Positions 1 to 21,088 of a DNA stretch of 64,000 nucleotides are shown in pieces; the stretch's first letter is position 1; the number at the start of each line of letters is the position of its first letter. The position numbers and the translations under genes are program-made. The notes beneath the pieces were generated by a model. It was not told the DNA's origin, did not search any database, and saw only the letters and a program-made list of their open reading frames with translations. The stretch covers positions 2,668,501 through 2,732,500 of the forward strand of contig CM076955.1 of assembly GCA_039566865.1 (NCBI GenBank), read 5' to 3'. Source of the stretch: Aurelia coerulea. Taxonomy: Eukaryota; Cnidaria; Scyphozoa; Semaeostomeae; Ulmaridae.

Positions 1-1643
1 CACAAGACAGAAGTTTCCCGCGATCCGATAGAAAAATTTGACGTCGGCTTATTTCATGTTAGACAGATTTGACACCGTAAGATGGATAAATTACCGTGAT
101 GTTTATCCTGGCACAGCAACAAATTTAACCAGAATTGGCACGTTCTTGACTTCATTAGCAGCCTAATTATGTTAAAACAATTGTTATCTAGAACGAACGC
201 ATCATTAGCCACTTGTTAATAGTACTCATTATGCAAATAAGTCAACTTTAGAGAATGATGTAACAGGCGGCCTGCACAGAGGCTAGCATTCGCAGCATCA
301 CCATCAGGTAGAAGGACCCCCTCATACACAGCTACAGATGCAAAGATGCAAACGTCGTAGGTGAAGTTGAGAGGAAAGGTGCAGAATCCCAGCAAACAAT
401 GGCGCCATTGACTGGGGGAAGGCACATGATCACACTGAACCAAAACATCTTCATGCATATGATTCTGCACAGATGTTATCTTCGTGACTGCTTGTCTCAA
501 ATTAGATGTCCGCGAATAGAGACGTTCTGCAGAGTCCTGCATAAGTAATTTTGCGTTATCGTTAATCTCACATGAGATCTAATTTGAGACAGATGCATCA
601 TGTATGAACCAAGCGAACTGGGGGTAATATATTTTTATTTGTTGCGTATCATCTTCGTTTGACATGAAGATCAAAATATCACTTTTCGGGCGATTCTTGT
701 CGTTATTCATGGCGCTTGATTTGCTATTGAAGGCGACTTGAGCAGCAACACTCATCTCTCTGACTGTTGCTAAAAACAGCATCACAACGATCATTTGGGG
801 TTATGAAGAAATCAATATTCAGATTTTCTTATGCTTGCTTAGCTCAGGACGGACTTTGTAATCATCCAAAAGGATCTTATGTTTTGGGTCAACGATTTGT
901 ACAGTTATTTTTTGGGTTCCTGAAATTCTGGCTTACTTTTCAGGTCTCAAATATGCGAAACATTAATAGAAATGGGAAAAATATAATTTACAAACGAACT
1001 TAAAATCAAGTAACAGTATTAAAATCGAAAAACTTTAATATCCAAATACAGTACGAGAAATCTAATCAGCTATGACACTTTTCTGATACTGATTTCATAA
1101 CTTTTGGGTATGTGGGGTCAGAAGAGTTTTTTGGGTCTAATTTCATGCTAGAAATTATTTTTTTGGGTGGATGCGTTGTACCCCAACTTGCGCACCCCTG
1201 TCATAAATGTACCTGGGTACCACCCCTCCTACTGGGCTTTAGCATGTATCAATAGGAATATTTGAAATCCAAGCAAACATTTTGATTTTCTTGAATCTCC
1301 TTTGCTGTATTTCATACGCAAATCTAGCGGTATGTTATTTTGTATATTGACTTATTTGAATATGAATGAATGATGTAACAAACCAACTTCCTTTGCTTGG
1401 CTAAAATCTTCTTCAAAACTACTTCGGTATTCTATTCTTCCTAGATACATCCTAGAATCTTGACAAATATTACTAAAAGCCACTCAGCATTCCACACAAT
1501 TTTCGGAGCATCAATATTGTGAGACCCTGACCACGTCGCACAGGCAATATCTTGAGCGATAGGGACTCTGGGCGGTTGTCGTTGGCGTTCTCTCAGTCTA
1601 TAGCCTGTCGTTCAGCCGCAGGGGTTAACTCAAGTTTCGATGA
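1..1643. other. Intergenic, no gene recognised
   Basis: No convincing exon is seen. Two consecutive short minus-strand frames (794 to 579 and 542 to 216) are open, and the first begins with a hydrophobic stretch, but they match no family I know and show no clear splice signals. A sequence near 835-860 (GCTCAGGACGGACTTTGT) recurs near 7950, so part of this interval is dispersed repeat. Confidence 0.5.
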
Positions 1644-1869
1644 TACGGGGTTGTGCCATTCACAGCGTTAAATTACCACCCATAAATCCGGAACATTTCT
1701 GAAAAGTATACCCATTAATTCCGGAAAAGCCGAAAAAGTTCACCCATAAATGGAGTTTTACAAAAAATCATACCCATAAATACGGAAAATATGAAAAATC
1801 GTTGAAAACCATACCCATAAATCTGATCTCAATCATGAAAAAGGTCCCTAAAAATGGCACAACCCCGTA
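1644..1869. mobile_element. MITE-like element with 17-bp perfect terminal inverted repeats
   Basis: The ends are TACGGGGTTGTGCCATT and its exact reverse complement. The 226-bp interior is a run of degenerate short units built on CCCATAAAT...CCGGAA. Related elements occur near 24580-24890 and 42330-42690. No target-site duplication is obvious. Confidence 0.7.
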
Positions 1870-2280
1870 CCATGGAGACATCCAATGTGAAACCAGCGCA
1901 GACTTTATCAGTAAGCATCGTTTATGTTTACCCAGGGTACGTTTATGTAAACTGTGTGTAAACTGTGTGTAACGAACATGGGGTAATAAAAATTAAAAAG
2001 CCAAGCTGATGCTGCTGTCAACCATTTTTTATATGTATATATATATTCTCATAAAATTTAAAATAAACAACGGCAAAGGGAGCATGGAAATACACAACAA
2101 CCCTAAAACCTACACTTAACATAGAAGAGACAAATATTACAAAATGTACGAAAATATCTACTCTCAACCTTGTTGAAGACAAACCTACAAATGGTATTGC
2201 TTTTTGTCCTTATTTTTACTACCAGAGAAAATGTATTGAGTTTCAAGAAGTTGCTAGAAGAGAAGGAAGAATCCAGGTCG

Positions 2281-2288
2281 TGACGTCA
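2281..2288. promoter_or_regulatory. CRE-like palindrome upstream of RPL10
   Basis: A perfect TGACGTCA (consensus CREB/ATF site) lies about 350 bp before the RPL10 start codon. A pyrimidine-rich stretch (TTTCTATCTCCCTAT, about 2600-2614) just before the ATG could be part of a TOP-type leader, as is usual for ribosomal protein genes. Both assignments rest on motif and position only. Confidence 0.3.
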
Positions 2289-2628
2289 GATGATGAACAG
2301 TGGAAGGAGGCAACAAACTGAATACGAGGTTGCCTCATCATGCTTCCGAAGCTTTCGCTGTGGTGCAATCCTCTTCGGTGAAAATAAAAGCGGTAGGGAG
2401 GCCATTATATTCTTCATTTAAATCTTGCTGCATCACGCTTCTCAACGCAATAAAGACTTAAAAGTAATATTTATTTGATAATTCAATGCTAAAAGATCCC
2501 ATTTTCGTAAATATCTTCAACATTACGTGACTTTTTGTGATGAAATAGGAGGTTTTGATTCTTGCGGATTTAAGATTCGAGTTTAGGCCCACCAGTTGAT
2601 TTCTATCTCCCTATCGTTATAGATCACC

Positions 2629-10891
<8,263 letters not shown>

Positions 10892-11256
10892 GCAGATTAA
10901 TGAAATGATGACTATGAGATTCCTTGGCTTTAAAATGCTTGTTTTTCTATGGTTACTTGTCCTTTATGTAGATTTGCATTATACTACCCTGGGTACAGTA
11001 AGAACCCGCAAAATAGAAACCACTTTATAAGAAACCTCAGGCTGATTTTTTTGAGAAATGGTGCCCTCATATAAGAAACTTCTCAGCCTGATTTTAGAAA
11101 GGTTTCTTATAGAAGGAACCCAAATAAATTCATATTTGAAAATCTTCGTGAAACTCAGGTGCCCAACATTTTTAGATATTCCATGCAAAGGCATCTCTAT
11201 CTATAATGATAAATTTGGCATGTATGCTATCGTTGAGTAAATTTAGAGAAAATGCT

Positions 11257-11502
11257 ACAATCCTGGCCAAAAGAAGCTGGGATGCAGGCAAATTTCAGTG
11301 CCTTCATGATGTTTCCTAAAATATCGAGGAGAAAACATACGTTTAGAGTCTCCTAATCCCCCCTTCCCCCTACTTCAATGTTGAGAAGGTCGAAAGGCGT
11401 TTGATTCAAGCAACTTTGAGAAGGGGGGAGCGGGGGGCACGTAATCAAAGACCGAAGTAGTGCAATTTTATGATTTGTCCCAAGTATTTTGGCCAAGATT
11501 GT
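11257..11502. mobile_element. ACAATC MITE, copy 1
   Basis: The ends are ACAATCCTGGCCAAAA and TTTTGGCCAAGATTGT. The 246-bp interior includes two G/C-rich stretches (CCCCCCTTCCCCC and GGGGGGAGCGGGGGG). It is nearly identical to 12786-13031, implying recent spread or duplication. The bases CT flank both sides. Confidence 0.8.
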
Positions 11503-12785
11503 CTGAAAAATTGCTTTCACTACCTATCATATATGTTTCTATGAATCCAAATCTACTTGTATCAGACAATTTCTTTCACTATGAATGGATAGCCACTAAC
11601 TGTGGGCTTAACTCCAGAGTACTTCAGATGTTAATGTTTTCATTGTTACTGGTTCATCCATCAGAACTATGACGTCATCAAATTATGCAAAATTTTCCCA
11701 TGACGTTCAGCGAAACTCCTCTTGTGCACGAAACCTGCCAATGATTTTCGCCTGAAAACATCACAGTTATCAAAGGGAACTGAAAACAAAGTTCCTTTTG
11801 AATCAGTGCAAATTCTGCGCCTCCGCAGTGCAATTGTCTTACTTTCAAATGTACCGTTAGCCAATTCTCTAACTATTCATTCATTTCAATGAGATTAAAT
11901 TCGCTCCACCAAACTTGCATTCACCCTGGACGGCATTGAATGGTCTATTGTGCCCGATGAATTGTAATCCACAACTTTTTGTTCAAGAAGAATATACCTG
12001 TTGCATAGCAGCAAGGCGGACTTGCACTGTCTGGAAAATTGAGAAAGGGATCAAATTTGTCAACGCCGCTCCCTACTTTAAACATTAATAACGTCGGCAA
12101 CGTTTGCCCTATTCTAACAAATTTTGTCTCATTTTAATGAGAAAAATTAGCTTTATCAGCCTATAGCAGTATTTGCATCGATATTTTCGTGAAATATTAT
12201 TTCTGACGGTTCTCAATAGAGTTCAAAAGAAACTTATCCGGAACTGTTTATTTTAAGTTTTTTAATTTTGGAGCGCCGTGACATTTCCACCTTCCAGGCA
12301 ATTTTTACTTGGTTTTTTTGCATGAATAGGAAGACTTTGATGTTAAAATGTGGAATCGGACGAATTTGCCAAAAAAGCGTGACTTATCCCAAAATTATGG
12401 GGCATTTTTCTGTGGAGCGCCGTTGTGAGAACCGAAGAATTCACAAGAAACCGGACCTCAAACAATGAGCCCAAAAGCTTTCTTGCAATGATAAGTCATT
12501 TTCAAAGAGCAGCGGAGTACAAAATCTTACGATAGCGGAAGAAAGCTCAGAATCCTAATGTATGTCACTTTTTATAAGGGAATTTTAATGTGAGTGAAAA
12601 TTGCAGCAATTTTGCCACGCCCATTTTTAAGAAGGTGCTCAGCGAATTTAACGAACAACGCCTATTTCGGCATAGATAGCTGAGAACTCACTTCTTGTGT
12701 TGGGGATGACGGTGTTAAAATTTCACACAGAAATCTCTATGGGTTCTCAAGCTATGAGGTATTATTTGTTAACAATCATTTTCAG

Positions 12786-13031
12786 ACAATCCTGGCCAAA
12801 AGAAGCTGGGACGCAGGCAAATTTCAGTGCCTTCATGATGTTTCCTAAAATATCGAGGAGAAAACATACGTTTAGAGTCTCCTAATCCCCCCTTCCCCCT
12901 ACTTCAATGTTGAGAAGGTCGAAAGGCGTTTGATTCAAGCAACTTTGAGAAGGGGGGAGCGGGGGGCACGTAATCAAAGACCGAAGTAGTGCAATTTTAT
13001 GATTTGTCCCAAGTATTTTGGCCAAGATTGT
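12786..13031. mobile_element. ACAATC MITE, copy 2
   Basis: Nearly identical, same-orientation copy of 11257-11502, flanked by AG on both sides. The different flanks argue for two insertions rather than one segmental duplication. Confidence 0.8.
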
Positions 13032-13339
13032 AGGTAACGAGAACATACTGTCCGCTAATGTTTGCTCTAGGTTTTCATGAAAGATTAAACTGAAATCAGT
13101 GCAGGTTTCTTAGCCATGTGATAAGAAACCGTTCAGCCTGTTTCAAGGTTAATGACCTTTTAATAAGAAACTAAACAGGCTGTTTTGAAAAAACTGGTTT
13201 CTATTTTGCGGGTTCTTACTGTACCAGACTCTGGTAGCATTATGCACATTTTTGTAAGAAATTTCATCTGTCTCCGAAACCGTTTTTTATTTTTTCAAGG
13301 AAAGTTCAATGTTTTGTGAATGGTAACGATTTTACCGAT

Positions 13340-13860
13340 AAAGTGCTTGACATGCACGTTCTTATAGGAAACCGCCTATAAGAAACTCGAGAAACCAATT
13401 TTTTCAAAACAGCTTGTTAAGTTTTTTTTATCAAAACTTGTAGAAGTTTCTTACACGCATTTTTTTCATAAGAAACTAAGAATTTGGGCCAATACTGAAA
13501 GTTTCTTAAAATTATTAGATTTTCAGTGCTCGGAGTTTCTTACGAGTTTCTTAGGGGCTCGATAACAATCTTCATGTTCACTGCCTGTGCCCCATCAGTG
13601 CTGTGCCCTCGTGAACATTTGAAAACGACGTATTTCAAGGCTTTCCAGTGTTTAGACATTACTGAACATTACTCAAGTGCCTCACGGGTAATATGATACT
13701 GGAAACAAGCGAAAATAAAGTAGATACATGTCAAGGATTTCCTTTATCAAAATAAATAATTTCTTAACTTGCATTTTCCCAGTACTGGAGTTTTTTAATG
13801 TTTTGGCGATCTGAGAGTTGAGTTTCTTGCGGGCAGTTTCTTATTTTAAAAAATGTAGAA
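13340..13860 (+). repeat. Dispersed 'TTTCTTA' repeat, copy 2
   Basis: The segment is rich in GTTTCTTA and ATAAGAAAC, with a shared core TTTATCAAAATAAATAATTT...CCAGTACTGGAG...GAGAGTTGAGTTTCTT. It matches 3460-3700 inverted and 16120-16660 directly. A diverged piece recurs near 28440-28640. Confidence 0.6.
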
Positions 13861-14479
13861 ATTAAAGTTACAAATTGATAGAAATCACTGGAAACTTTAG
13901 TCATCTAGGTTTTTTACTGACTCCTGTGGGGAATCTCGTGGCCGATCTGACTTAAATCGCAAATTTTCCGCTGCACACTAAAACAAACAAAAACTCTCGC
14001 AAAAAAGATGGACCGTCTAGGGTATTAATCCTCGTAGAAAAACCTCACAAAAAATATTACATCTGATCTGTGTCAGCCTCGACGATAAATCCTTGAAAAA
14101 ACTCTACAATATTCCAAAGGCAAAATTGAAAGTCTTGAATCAGTAGCTCGATTTTTACCATTTTTCATTGTTTTGGTTGCCTAGCAACGACCCACGTGAC
14201 CAATTAGACCTCTATTGTTGTTTTTGTAAAGCTAATCGTCCAAAGAACAATTGGTATAAGTTTCATTGTTATATCTCTTGTAGTTTTGAAGAAAGAGGGG
14301 GGCGAAAAACGCCCCCCCCCCCCACAGCATATGTTTCGGCTACAGAATTCAAAGATATAAATTGGCCCCCAACGCAGAAAAGAGTTGATAAAAATACATG
14401 TGCAAACATAATGGAGCGTGCCAAAATTAAGAAGTTCGTAATTAACTATTTTGGCAAAGTCACTCGTTTGAGTTGTTTT

Positions 14480-14790
14480 CCTGAATGTTCTGTCCCCGGG
14501 GGGGTACATGACTTGAGGATGGACGGGGGTCTGCCGCCCGGTTTTCGGAAAGCTACCCTCTTCTAATTACCGAAACTTGCTTTTGATACCCACTTTTATG
14601 ATTAATTTTTGCGGAAAACTGCCCATTTTAACCATTTTTGCGAATTTCAGCGAAACCCCACCCATGTTTATGGAAAATCTGCTGAAAAAGGACCCTTGTT
14701 TAGAGAATTTTGGGCCCAAAAACCCACCCATATGGGCGGCACATACCCGTACCCTAAATATGTTATGTACCTCCCCCGGGGTTCTGTCCC
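14480..14790. repeat. Dispersed repeat with GGGGGGGTACATGAC end
   Basis: This segment contains GGTACATGACTTGAGGATGG, a stretch of degenerate 'CCCA...TTT' units, and ends CCTCCCCCGGGG. The same sequence occurs inverted near 39160-39315. Open frames across it are by-products of the repeat. Confidence 0.6.
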
Positions 14791-15009
14791 ATGACTTTAT
14801 GATTCCGTCCATAAATTCACTTAGCCCCGCCCTGGCCCACTTGAATTGACCAGAGCTAAGGGCTTTGTGTCCATTTTCGAACACTTCTTTTGGTATCAAG
14901 AATCTTCTGAAGCACTTGTACAAACGCACTGTAAAAGCTTATTATAAAATGAACAATTGTTTGGGGGATTTGTTCCGGACTGACGTATAGATTTAACCAC
15001 AGGCAACCC

Positions 15010-15165
15010 CCCCCCTAGACTTATGACGATGAGTCTCTTGTTTCCCTGTGCTCTTGACTTCTTGATGGCGCTTTTTAGACTGATTACGATGAGTCCCAGT
15101 AATTGCTATCCAAAACGAGACTATTGCGCCAGACCGAGATCACTCTTACTGGGACTCATAATATT
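15010..15165. repeat. GATGAGTC/GACTCAT inverted-repeat block, left
   Basis: A C-run is followed by TAGACTTATGACGATGAGTC. Then a small hairpin has perfect 14-bp arms (ATGAGTCCCAGTAA and TTACTGGGACTCAT) and ends GACTCATAATATTAC. A related block is inverted at about 21880-22478, on the far side of the 195-bp satellite. Confidence 0.6.
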
Positions 15166-15933
15166 ACGGCAATATTTTTGGACTGACTTTTTTCACTTTT
15201 GAACGCCCTTGGGAACGAGGCAGCTATACACAGCCATGTACAAAGTATAAGCAGGAGGGAAAATTGTCTGCGCATGCGCAAATAACCCGCGCGAGCAGAA
15301 AGGGTCGGAGGCAGATCTTCGAAAACAACATAACATACTGTGAGGAAAAAACACCTCTGAAAAAAGGCAGGATATCGCAGCACAATCCCCACCTTTACCA
15401 CGCTGTATTTTTAGCTACGAAAAAGTATCAATTTAGCTATCTTTTCAGCACAAGTAGGTAACTGTGAAATGACCGGTACATCGGATTAACTGCAGTGGGT
15501 TCTTTTCGAAAACAACCATATTAGGGTAGAATAGAAAGACATTCATCATAAAAATATGAAATATCCAACGATTCCCCATGGCCTCGGTAAGATTTTTTCA
15601 ACGAGAAATCTACATTAAAGAAGCTATCTTTTAGGCATTACAAGATGTTTGGGGGAAAATCCGCTCTTTGTTAGGAATCTTTTCTCGCGTGAGCTCAAAC
15701 TTACATCTGATTTTAACTGTGGCAATTTGAAACGAAAATTTGAAACACATCCAACAAAACAGAAAAATTTCAAAAATCCCTGCTTTGCCTCGAAAAGATT
15801 TATCAACAAGAAACCTTTTAAATAAGCCATCTTTTAGGCATGACCAGATGTTTGGTGGAAAAATCTGTTTATTTTTAGGAAACTCTCTCGCGTCAGCTCA
15901 AAATCGCGTCTGATAAAATCTGGCGCTTTCATT

Positions 15934-16105
15934 CAAAGACGTAGGAACGGGGGGGGGGGCACTGGGGAAACGTGCCACCCTCCAAGATTTTGCAATTTGC
16001 AAAGTACCCTTTCATTTTTCAGGAAGTACCCCTTTAGCTCAATGAAAAAGTACCTTGAAGTGTCGTGCCCCTCCAAGTTTGAGATGCTTCTTCATACGTC
16101 CCCTG
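15934..16105. mobile_element. hAT-like MITE with perfect 8-bp target duplication
   Basis: CTTTCATT is duplicated exactly (15926-15933, 16106-16113). Ends are CAAAGACGTAGGAA and CATACGTCCCCTG. The interior (AAGTACCC...TTTTTCAGGAAGTACCCC...GTGCCCCTCCAAGTTTGAGATGCTTC) is related to 8820-8972. Confidence 0.85.
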
Positions 16106-16119
16106 CTTTCATTCGAAAA

Positions 16120-16660
16120 TGATTGCACGTATTTTTTGTAAGAAACTAAGAGTTTGGGCCAGTACTGAAAAATTCTTAAAATTATCAGATTTTGAGTACT
16201 CAGAGTTTCTTACGAGTTTCTTAGAGGATAACAATCTTCATGTTCACTACTTGTGCCCTCGTGAATATTTCAAACAAGGCTTTTTAAGCCTTTATGTTTA
16301 GACATTACTCAAGTACCTTACGAGTAATATGATACAGGAAACAAGTGAAAGTAAAAATACATCCAGGATTTCCTTTATCAAAATAAATAGTTTCTTAACT
16401 TATATTTTCCCAGTAACGGAGTGTCTTAATTTTTTGGCGATTTGAGAGTTGAGATTCTTATAAAAAAAATACATGTACCTAACGAGTAATATGATACAGG
16501 AAACAAGTTAAAGCAAAGTAAAAATATGTCAAGGATTTCCTTTATCATAATAAATAGTTTCTTAACTTCTATTATCCCAGTGCTGGAGTGTCTTAATTTT
16601 TTGGCAATCTGAGAGTTGAGTTTCTTATGGGCAGTTTCTTACAAAAAATACATGTAAATC
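16120..16660 (+). repeat. Dispersed 'TTTCTTA' repeat, tandem pair
   Basis: Two adjoining partial copies of the 13340-13860 family share AGGATTTCCTTTATCA and TTAATTTTTTGGC. The second begins near 16480. Confidence 0.6.
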
Positions 16661-17879
16661 TAGGGGGCAGAGACACATCATAGAAAGCAGAAAATATCCA
16701 AAAATGGGTTAAAACAAGAAAGCAATACCAAAGTGTAAATTCAGGGCTCCAGAACTTTAAAACAATGTCCTGGGTTGGGTTCCTTTGACTCATGTAGGAT
16801 TTACAGTCGAAATTTTGATCAAGCGTGGATACTTAACTGATTACAGCTAACTTTGCATATTTTACAGAGTTTTGAACAAATGAAAAAATCAACAAAATTT
16901 TCAGGTTTTCTGATAGCAACACAAACCTTTATGTCAATGAAATAATGTTCAAATAATAGTCAGAAGAAACATGAGGTGTTTGCAAAGTTTAGTTGGATCT
17001 AGGAATGTTAACCTTTGCATCAAAATATCTATGTGGACTGTTGTGATTATCATCAAATGGATTTGTCACTCTAATTTGGATTTGTCACTGAATACAATTA
17101 TCAATTGACATGAACATGATCTTTTTCATCATTGTTATTACCCTCCGAAATATGGAGTGAAATGACTGATTTTAACAAATGTATACAGCTAATCTAATCT
17201 TACTTCTGCAATATAAACATTTAAACATCGCACACAACAACCTCATAACAATCATAATTAATCTTTACCACATAAAATAATACAAAAAATGTATCTGGTC
17301 ATGCAAGTTCATGATCATCTCCTGCTAAGCAAAAGGTAATCAACTTATTTCATGATAGAAATAACAATGTGATTGTTCATTATACAATTCACTACATGCT
17401 ACAATGTTGTTTCTTTTGTTTCCTTTTGCTACTTTGCAGCAATATTGGTGTTGGAATCTTGTGAAATGTTGAAATGGGCAGTAATCATTCATTCCATACT
17501 GAAATGTACTGGTTGCCATATCTTGCAAACTTTTTATCTTTCTGAAAATCATGTTCATGTTCTGCAATAGCTATGGAAAATGGAAAGACTTTATTTTTCA
17601 AGCTAAAATTAAAAATAGTAACAAGCAAAAAGCTCTCCAAATGAATAAATTTATGGACTGTTTGAATTCAAGCAAATTGGCAAATTACAGTGAAATAGTC
17701 ACTTTTAATTCAATCAACCAAGATTACATATCATTTCCCCCTTTTAAATCTGGGAACTACATGCATACTGTAGTTCAAAGGTGGATCTATCATTATTTCT
17801 AAATGTTACATTGCCAACACACACAGTAAATATTTCCAAACAATGCACTCTGTATCAAAATGTAACTCAACAATTGTAG
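16661..17879. other. AT-rich DNA, nothing recognised
   Basis: No exon, TIR pair or tandem array is evident. Short open frames on both strands near 17340-17800 have AT-driven composition and no recognisable family. Confidence 0.5.
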
Positions 17880-20800
17880 TTTCAAGATATAAACGAAAAC
17901 TTCTGCAGCATGAACCAGTTTCTTGGGGGCTTTGTGGGAAACTTTAGACCAAAATTAGATGCCACCTTCTGGTGAAAAGTTGCTAATTTTCTATTGTTAC
18001 TTGGTGAGCATATAAATATTTTCCCTATGCATCGTGTCAAACTTTCCCCAATCATTGTAGTTTCCAACAGTGAAAAAATTTTCTCTGCAGCATTGGGCAG
18101 TTTTTTGCTAAAATGGTTTGTGGGGTATTTTAGGCCAAAATATGTAAACAAATTATGGCAATAAAAGTCCCTGATTACCACAATTTTTTAGTCAGCATAT
18201 GAATATTTTCCCAAATATGCACATAGTGCTAAAATGTTCTCCAAACTTTGTAGTTTCTAGGTGGGAGATAAATTTTCCGCGGCAAAGTGCAGTTTTTTCT
18301 TAAAAAGGGGGTTTATGTGGGGTATTTTAGGCCAAAATATGTAAACAGATTATGGCAAAAAGTCCCTGATTACTTCGATTTTTTAGTCACCATATGAATA
18401 TTTTCCCAAATATGCACATGGTGCTAAAATGTTCTCCAAACTTTGAAGTTTCCAGCTGGGAGAAAAATTTTCCGTGGCAAAGTGTAGTTTTTTCTTAAAA
18501 AGGGGGCTAAAGTGGGGTATTTTAGGCCAAAATATGTCAACAAATTATGGCAAAAAGTCCCTGATTACTATGATTTTTTAGTCACCATATGAATATTTTC
18601 CCAAATATGCACATGGTGCTAAAATGTTCTCCAAACTTTGAAGTTTCCAGTTGGGAGAAAAATTTTCCACGGCAAAGTGTAGTTTTTTCTTAAAAAGGGG
18701 GCTAAAAGTGGGGTATTTTAGGCCAAAATATGTCAACAAATTATGGCAAAAAGTCCCTGATTACTATGATTTTTTAGTCACCATATGAATATTTTCCCAA
18801 ATATGCACATGGTGCTAAAATGTTCTCCAAACTTTGAAGTTTCCAGCTGGGAGAAAAATTTTCCGCGGCAAAGTGTAGTTTTTTCTTAAAAAGGGGGCTA
18901 AAGTGGGGTATTTTAGGCCAAAATATGTCAACAAATTATGGCAAAAAGTCCCTGATTACTATGATTTTTTAGTCACCATATGAATATTTTCCCAAATATA
19001 CACACAGTGCTAAAATGTTCTCCAACCTTTGTAGTTTTTAGCTGGGAGAAAAATTTTCCGCGGCAAAGTGTAGTTTTTTCTTAAAAAGGGGGCTAAAGTG
19101 GGGTATTTTAGGCCAAAATATGTCAACAAATTATGGCAAAAAGTCCCTGATTACTATGATTTTTTAGTCACCATATGAATATTTTCCCTTATATGCATAT
19201 AGTGCTAAAATGTTCTCCAAACTTTGTAGTTTTTAGCTGGAAGAAAAATTTTCCGCGGCAAAGTGCAGTTTTTTCTTAAAAAGGGGGTTTATGTGGGGTA
19301 TTTTAGGCCAAAATATGCAACCAATTTATGGCAAAAAGTCCCTGGTTACTATGATTTTTTAGTCAGCATATGAATATTTTCCCAAATATGCACATAGTGC
19401 TAAAATGTTCTCCAAACTTTGTAGTTTCTAGGTGGGAGAAAAATTTTCCGCAGCAAAGTGCAGTTTTTTCTTAAAAAGGGGGTTTGTGTGGGGTATTTTA
19501 GGCCAAAATATGCAACCAATTTATGGCAAAAAGTCCCTGGTTACTATGATTTTTTAGTCAGCATATGAATATTTTCCCAAATATGCACATAGTGCTAAAA
19601 TGTTCTCCAAACTTTGTAGTTTCTAGGTGGGAGATAAATTTTCCGCGGCAAAGTGCAGTTTTTTCTTAAAAAGGGGGTTTATGTGGGGTATTTTAGGCCA
19701 AAATATGTAAACAAATTATGGCAAAAAGTCCCTGATTACTTCGATTTTTTAGTCACCATATGAATATTTTCCCAAATATGCACATGGTGCTAAAATGTTC
19801 TCCAAACTTTGAAGTTTCCAGCTGGGAGAAAAATTTTCCGCGGCAAAGTGTAGTTTTTTCTTAAAAAGGGGGCTAAAGTGGGGTATTTTAGGCCAAAATA
19901 TGTCAACAAATTATGGCAAAAAGTCCCTGATTACTATGATTTTTTAGTCACCATATGAATATTTTCCCAAATATGCACATGGTGCTAAAATGTTCTCCAA
20001 ACTTTGAAGTTTCCAACTGGGAGAAAAATTTTCCGCGGCAAAGTGTAGTTTTTTCTTAAAAAGGGGGCTAAAGTGGGGTATTTTAGGCCAAAATATGTCA
20101 ACAAATTATGGCAAAAAGTCCCTGATTACTATGATTTTTGAGTCACCATATGAATATTTTCCCAAATATACACATAGTGCTAAAATGTTCTCCAACCTTT
20201 GTAGTTTTTAGCTGGGAGAAAAATTTTCCGCGGCAAAGTGTAGTTTTTTCTTAAAAAGGGGGCTAAAGTGGGGTATTTTAGGCCAAAATATGTCAACAAA
20301 TTATGGCAAAAAGTCCCTGATTACTATGATTTTTTAGTCACCATATGAATATTTTCCCAAATATGCACATGGTGCTAAAATGTTCTCCAAACTTTGAAGT
20401 TTCCAGCTGGGAGAAAAATTTTCCGCGGCAAAGTGTAGTTTTTTCTTAAAAAGGGGGCTAAAGTGGGGTATTTTAGGCCAAAATATGTCAACAAATTATG
20501 GCAAAAAGTCCCTGATTACTATGATTTTTTAGTCACCATATGAATATTTTCCCAAATATGCACATGGTGCTAAAATGTTCTCCAAACTTTGAAGTTTCCA
20601 GCTGGGAGAAAAATTTTCCGCGGCAAAGTGTAGTTTTTTCTTAAAAAGGGGGCTAAAGTGGGGTATTTTAGGCCAAAATATGTCAACAAATTATGGCAAA
20701 AAGTCCCTGATTACTATGATTTTTGAGTCACCATATGAATATTTTCCCAAATATACACATAGTGCTAAAATGTTCTCCAACCGTTGTAGTTTTTAGCTGG

Positions 20801-21088
20801 GAGAAAAATTTTCCGCGGCAAAGTGTAGTTTTTTCTTAAAAAGGGGGCTAAAGTGGGGTATTTTAGGCCAAAATATGTCAACAAATTATGGCAAAAAGTC
20901 CCTTATTACTATGATTTTTTAGTCACCATATGAATATTTTCCCTTATATGCACATAGTGCTAAAATGTTCTCCAAACTTTGTAGTTTTTAGCTGGAAGAA
21001 AAATTTTCCGCGGCAAAGTGCAGTTAATCCTTAAAAAGGGGGCATGGCAAAATGAGGGGTATTTTAGGCCAAAATATGCAACCAATTT
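17880..21088. repeat. 195-bp satellite array, about 16-17 units
   Basis: Landmark CCCTG[AG]TTAC recurs at 18169, 18364, 18559, 18755, 18950, 19145 and every 195 bp to 20900. Each unit has AGTCACCATATGAATATTTTC, GAGAAAAATTTTCCGCGGCA, TTTTTTCTTAAAAAGGGGG and GGGGTATTTTAGGCCAAAAT. Units at the left edge (17.9-18.2 kb) and right edge are diverged; the middle is nearly uniform. Shared variants show a 7-unit duplication (TTACTTCGATT at 18364 and 19730) and a 3-unit one (TTTTTGAGTCACC after 20120 and 20705). No coding potential is seen. Confidence 0.95.

Larger units (their letters stand above)
10992..13225. mobile_element. 2.2-kb non-autonomous element with 31-bp perfect TIRs
   Basis: The first 31 bp (starting GGTACAGTAAGAACCCGC) and the last 31 bp are exact reverse complements. 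Weaker inverted similarity extends outwards (CTACC/GGTAG near 10983 and 13233) and inwards through 'ATAAGAAAC' motifs. No transposase frame is visible. Two direct copies of a 246-bp element lie inside. It begins about 100 bp after the RPL10 stop codon and may overlap that gene's 3' UTR. Confidence 0.75.

Noticed and set aside
216..794. Two adjoining minus-strand frames, the first with a signal-peptide-like start
   Set aside because: No family match, no clear splice sites, and the coding-like character is weak.
2290..2345. Possible second C/D snoRNA (ATGATGA at 2290, CTGA near 2318)
   Set aside because: There is no terminal stem, no second box pair and no recognisable rRNA guide.
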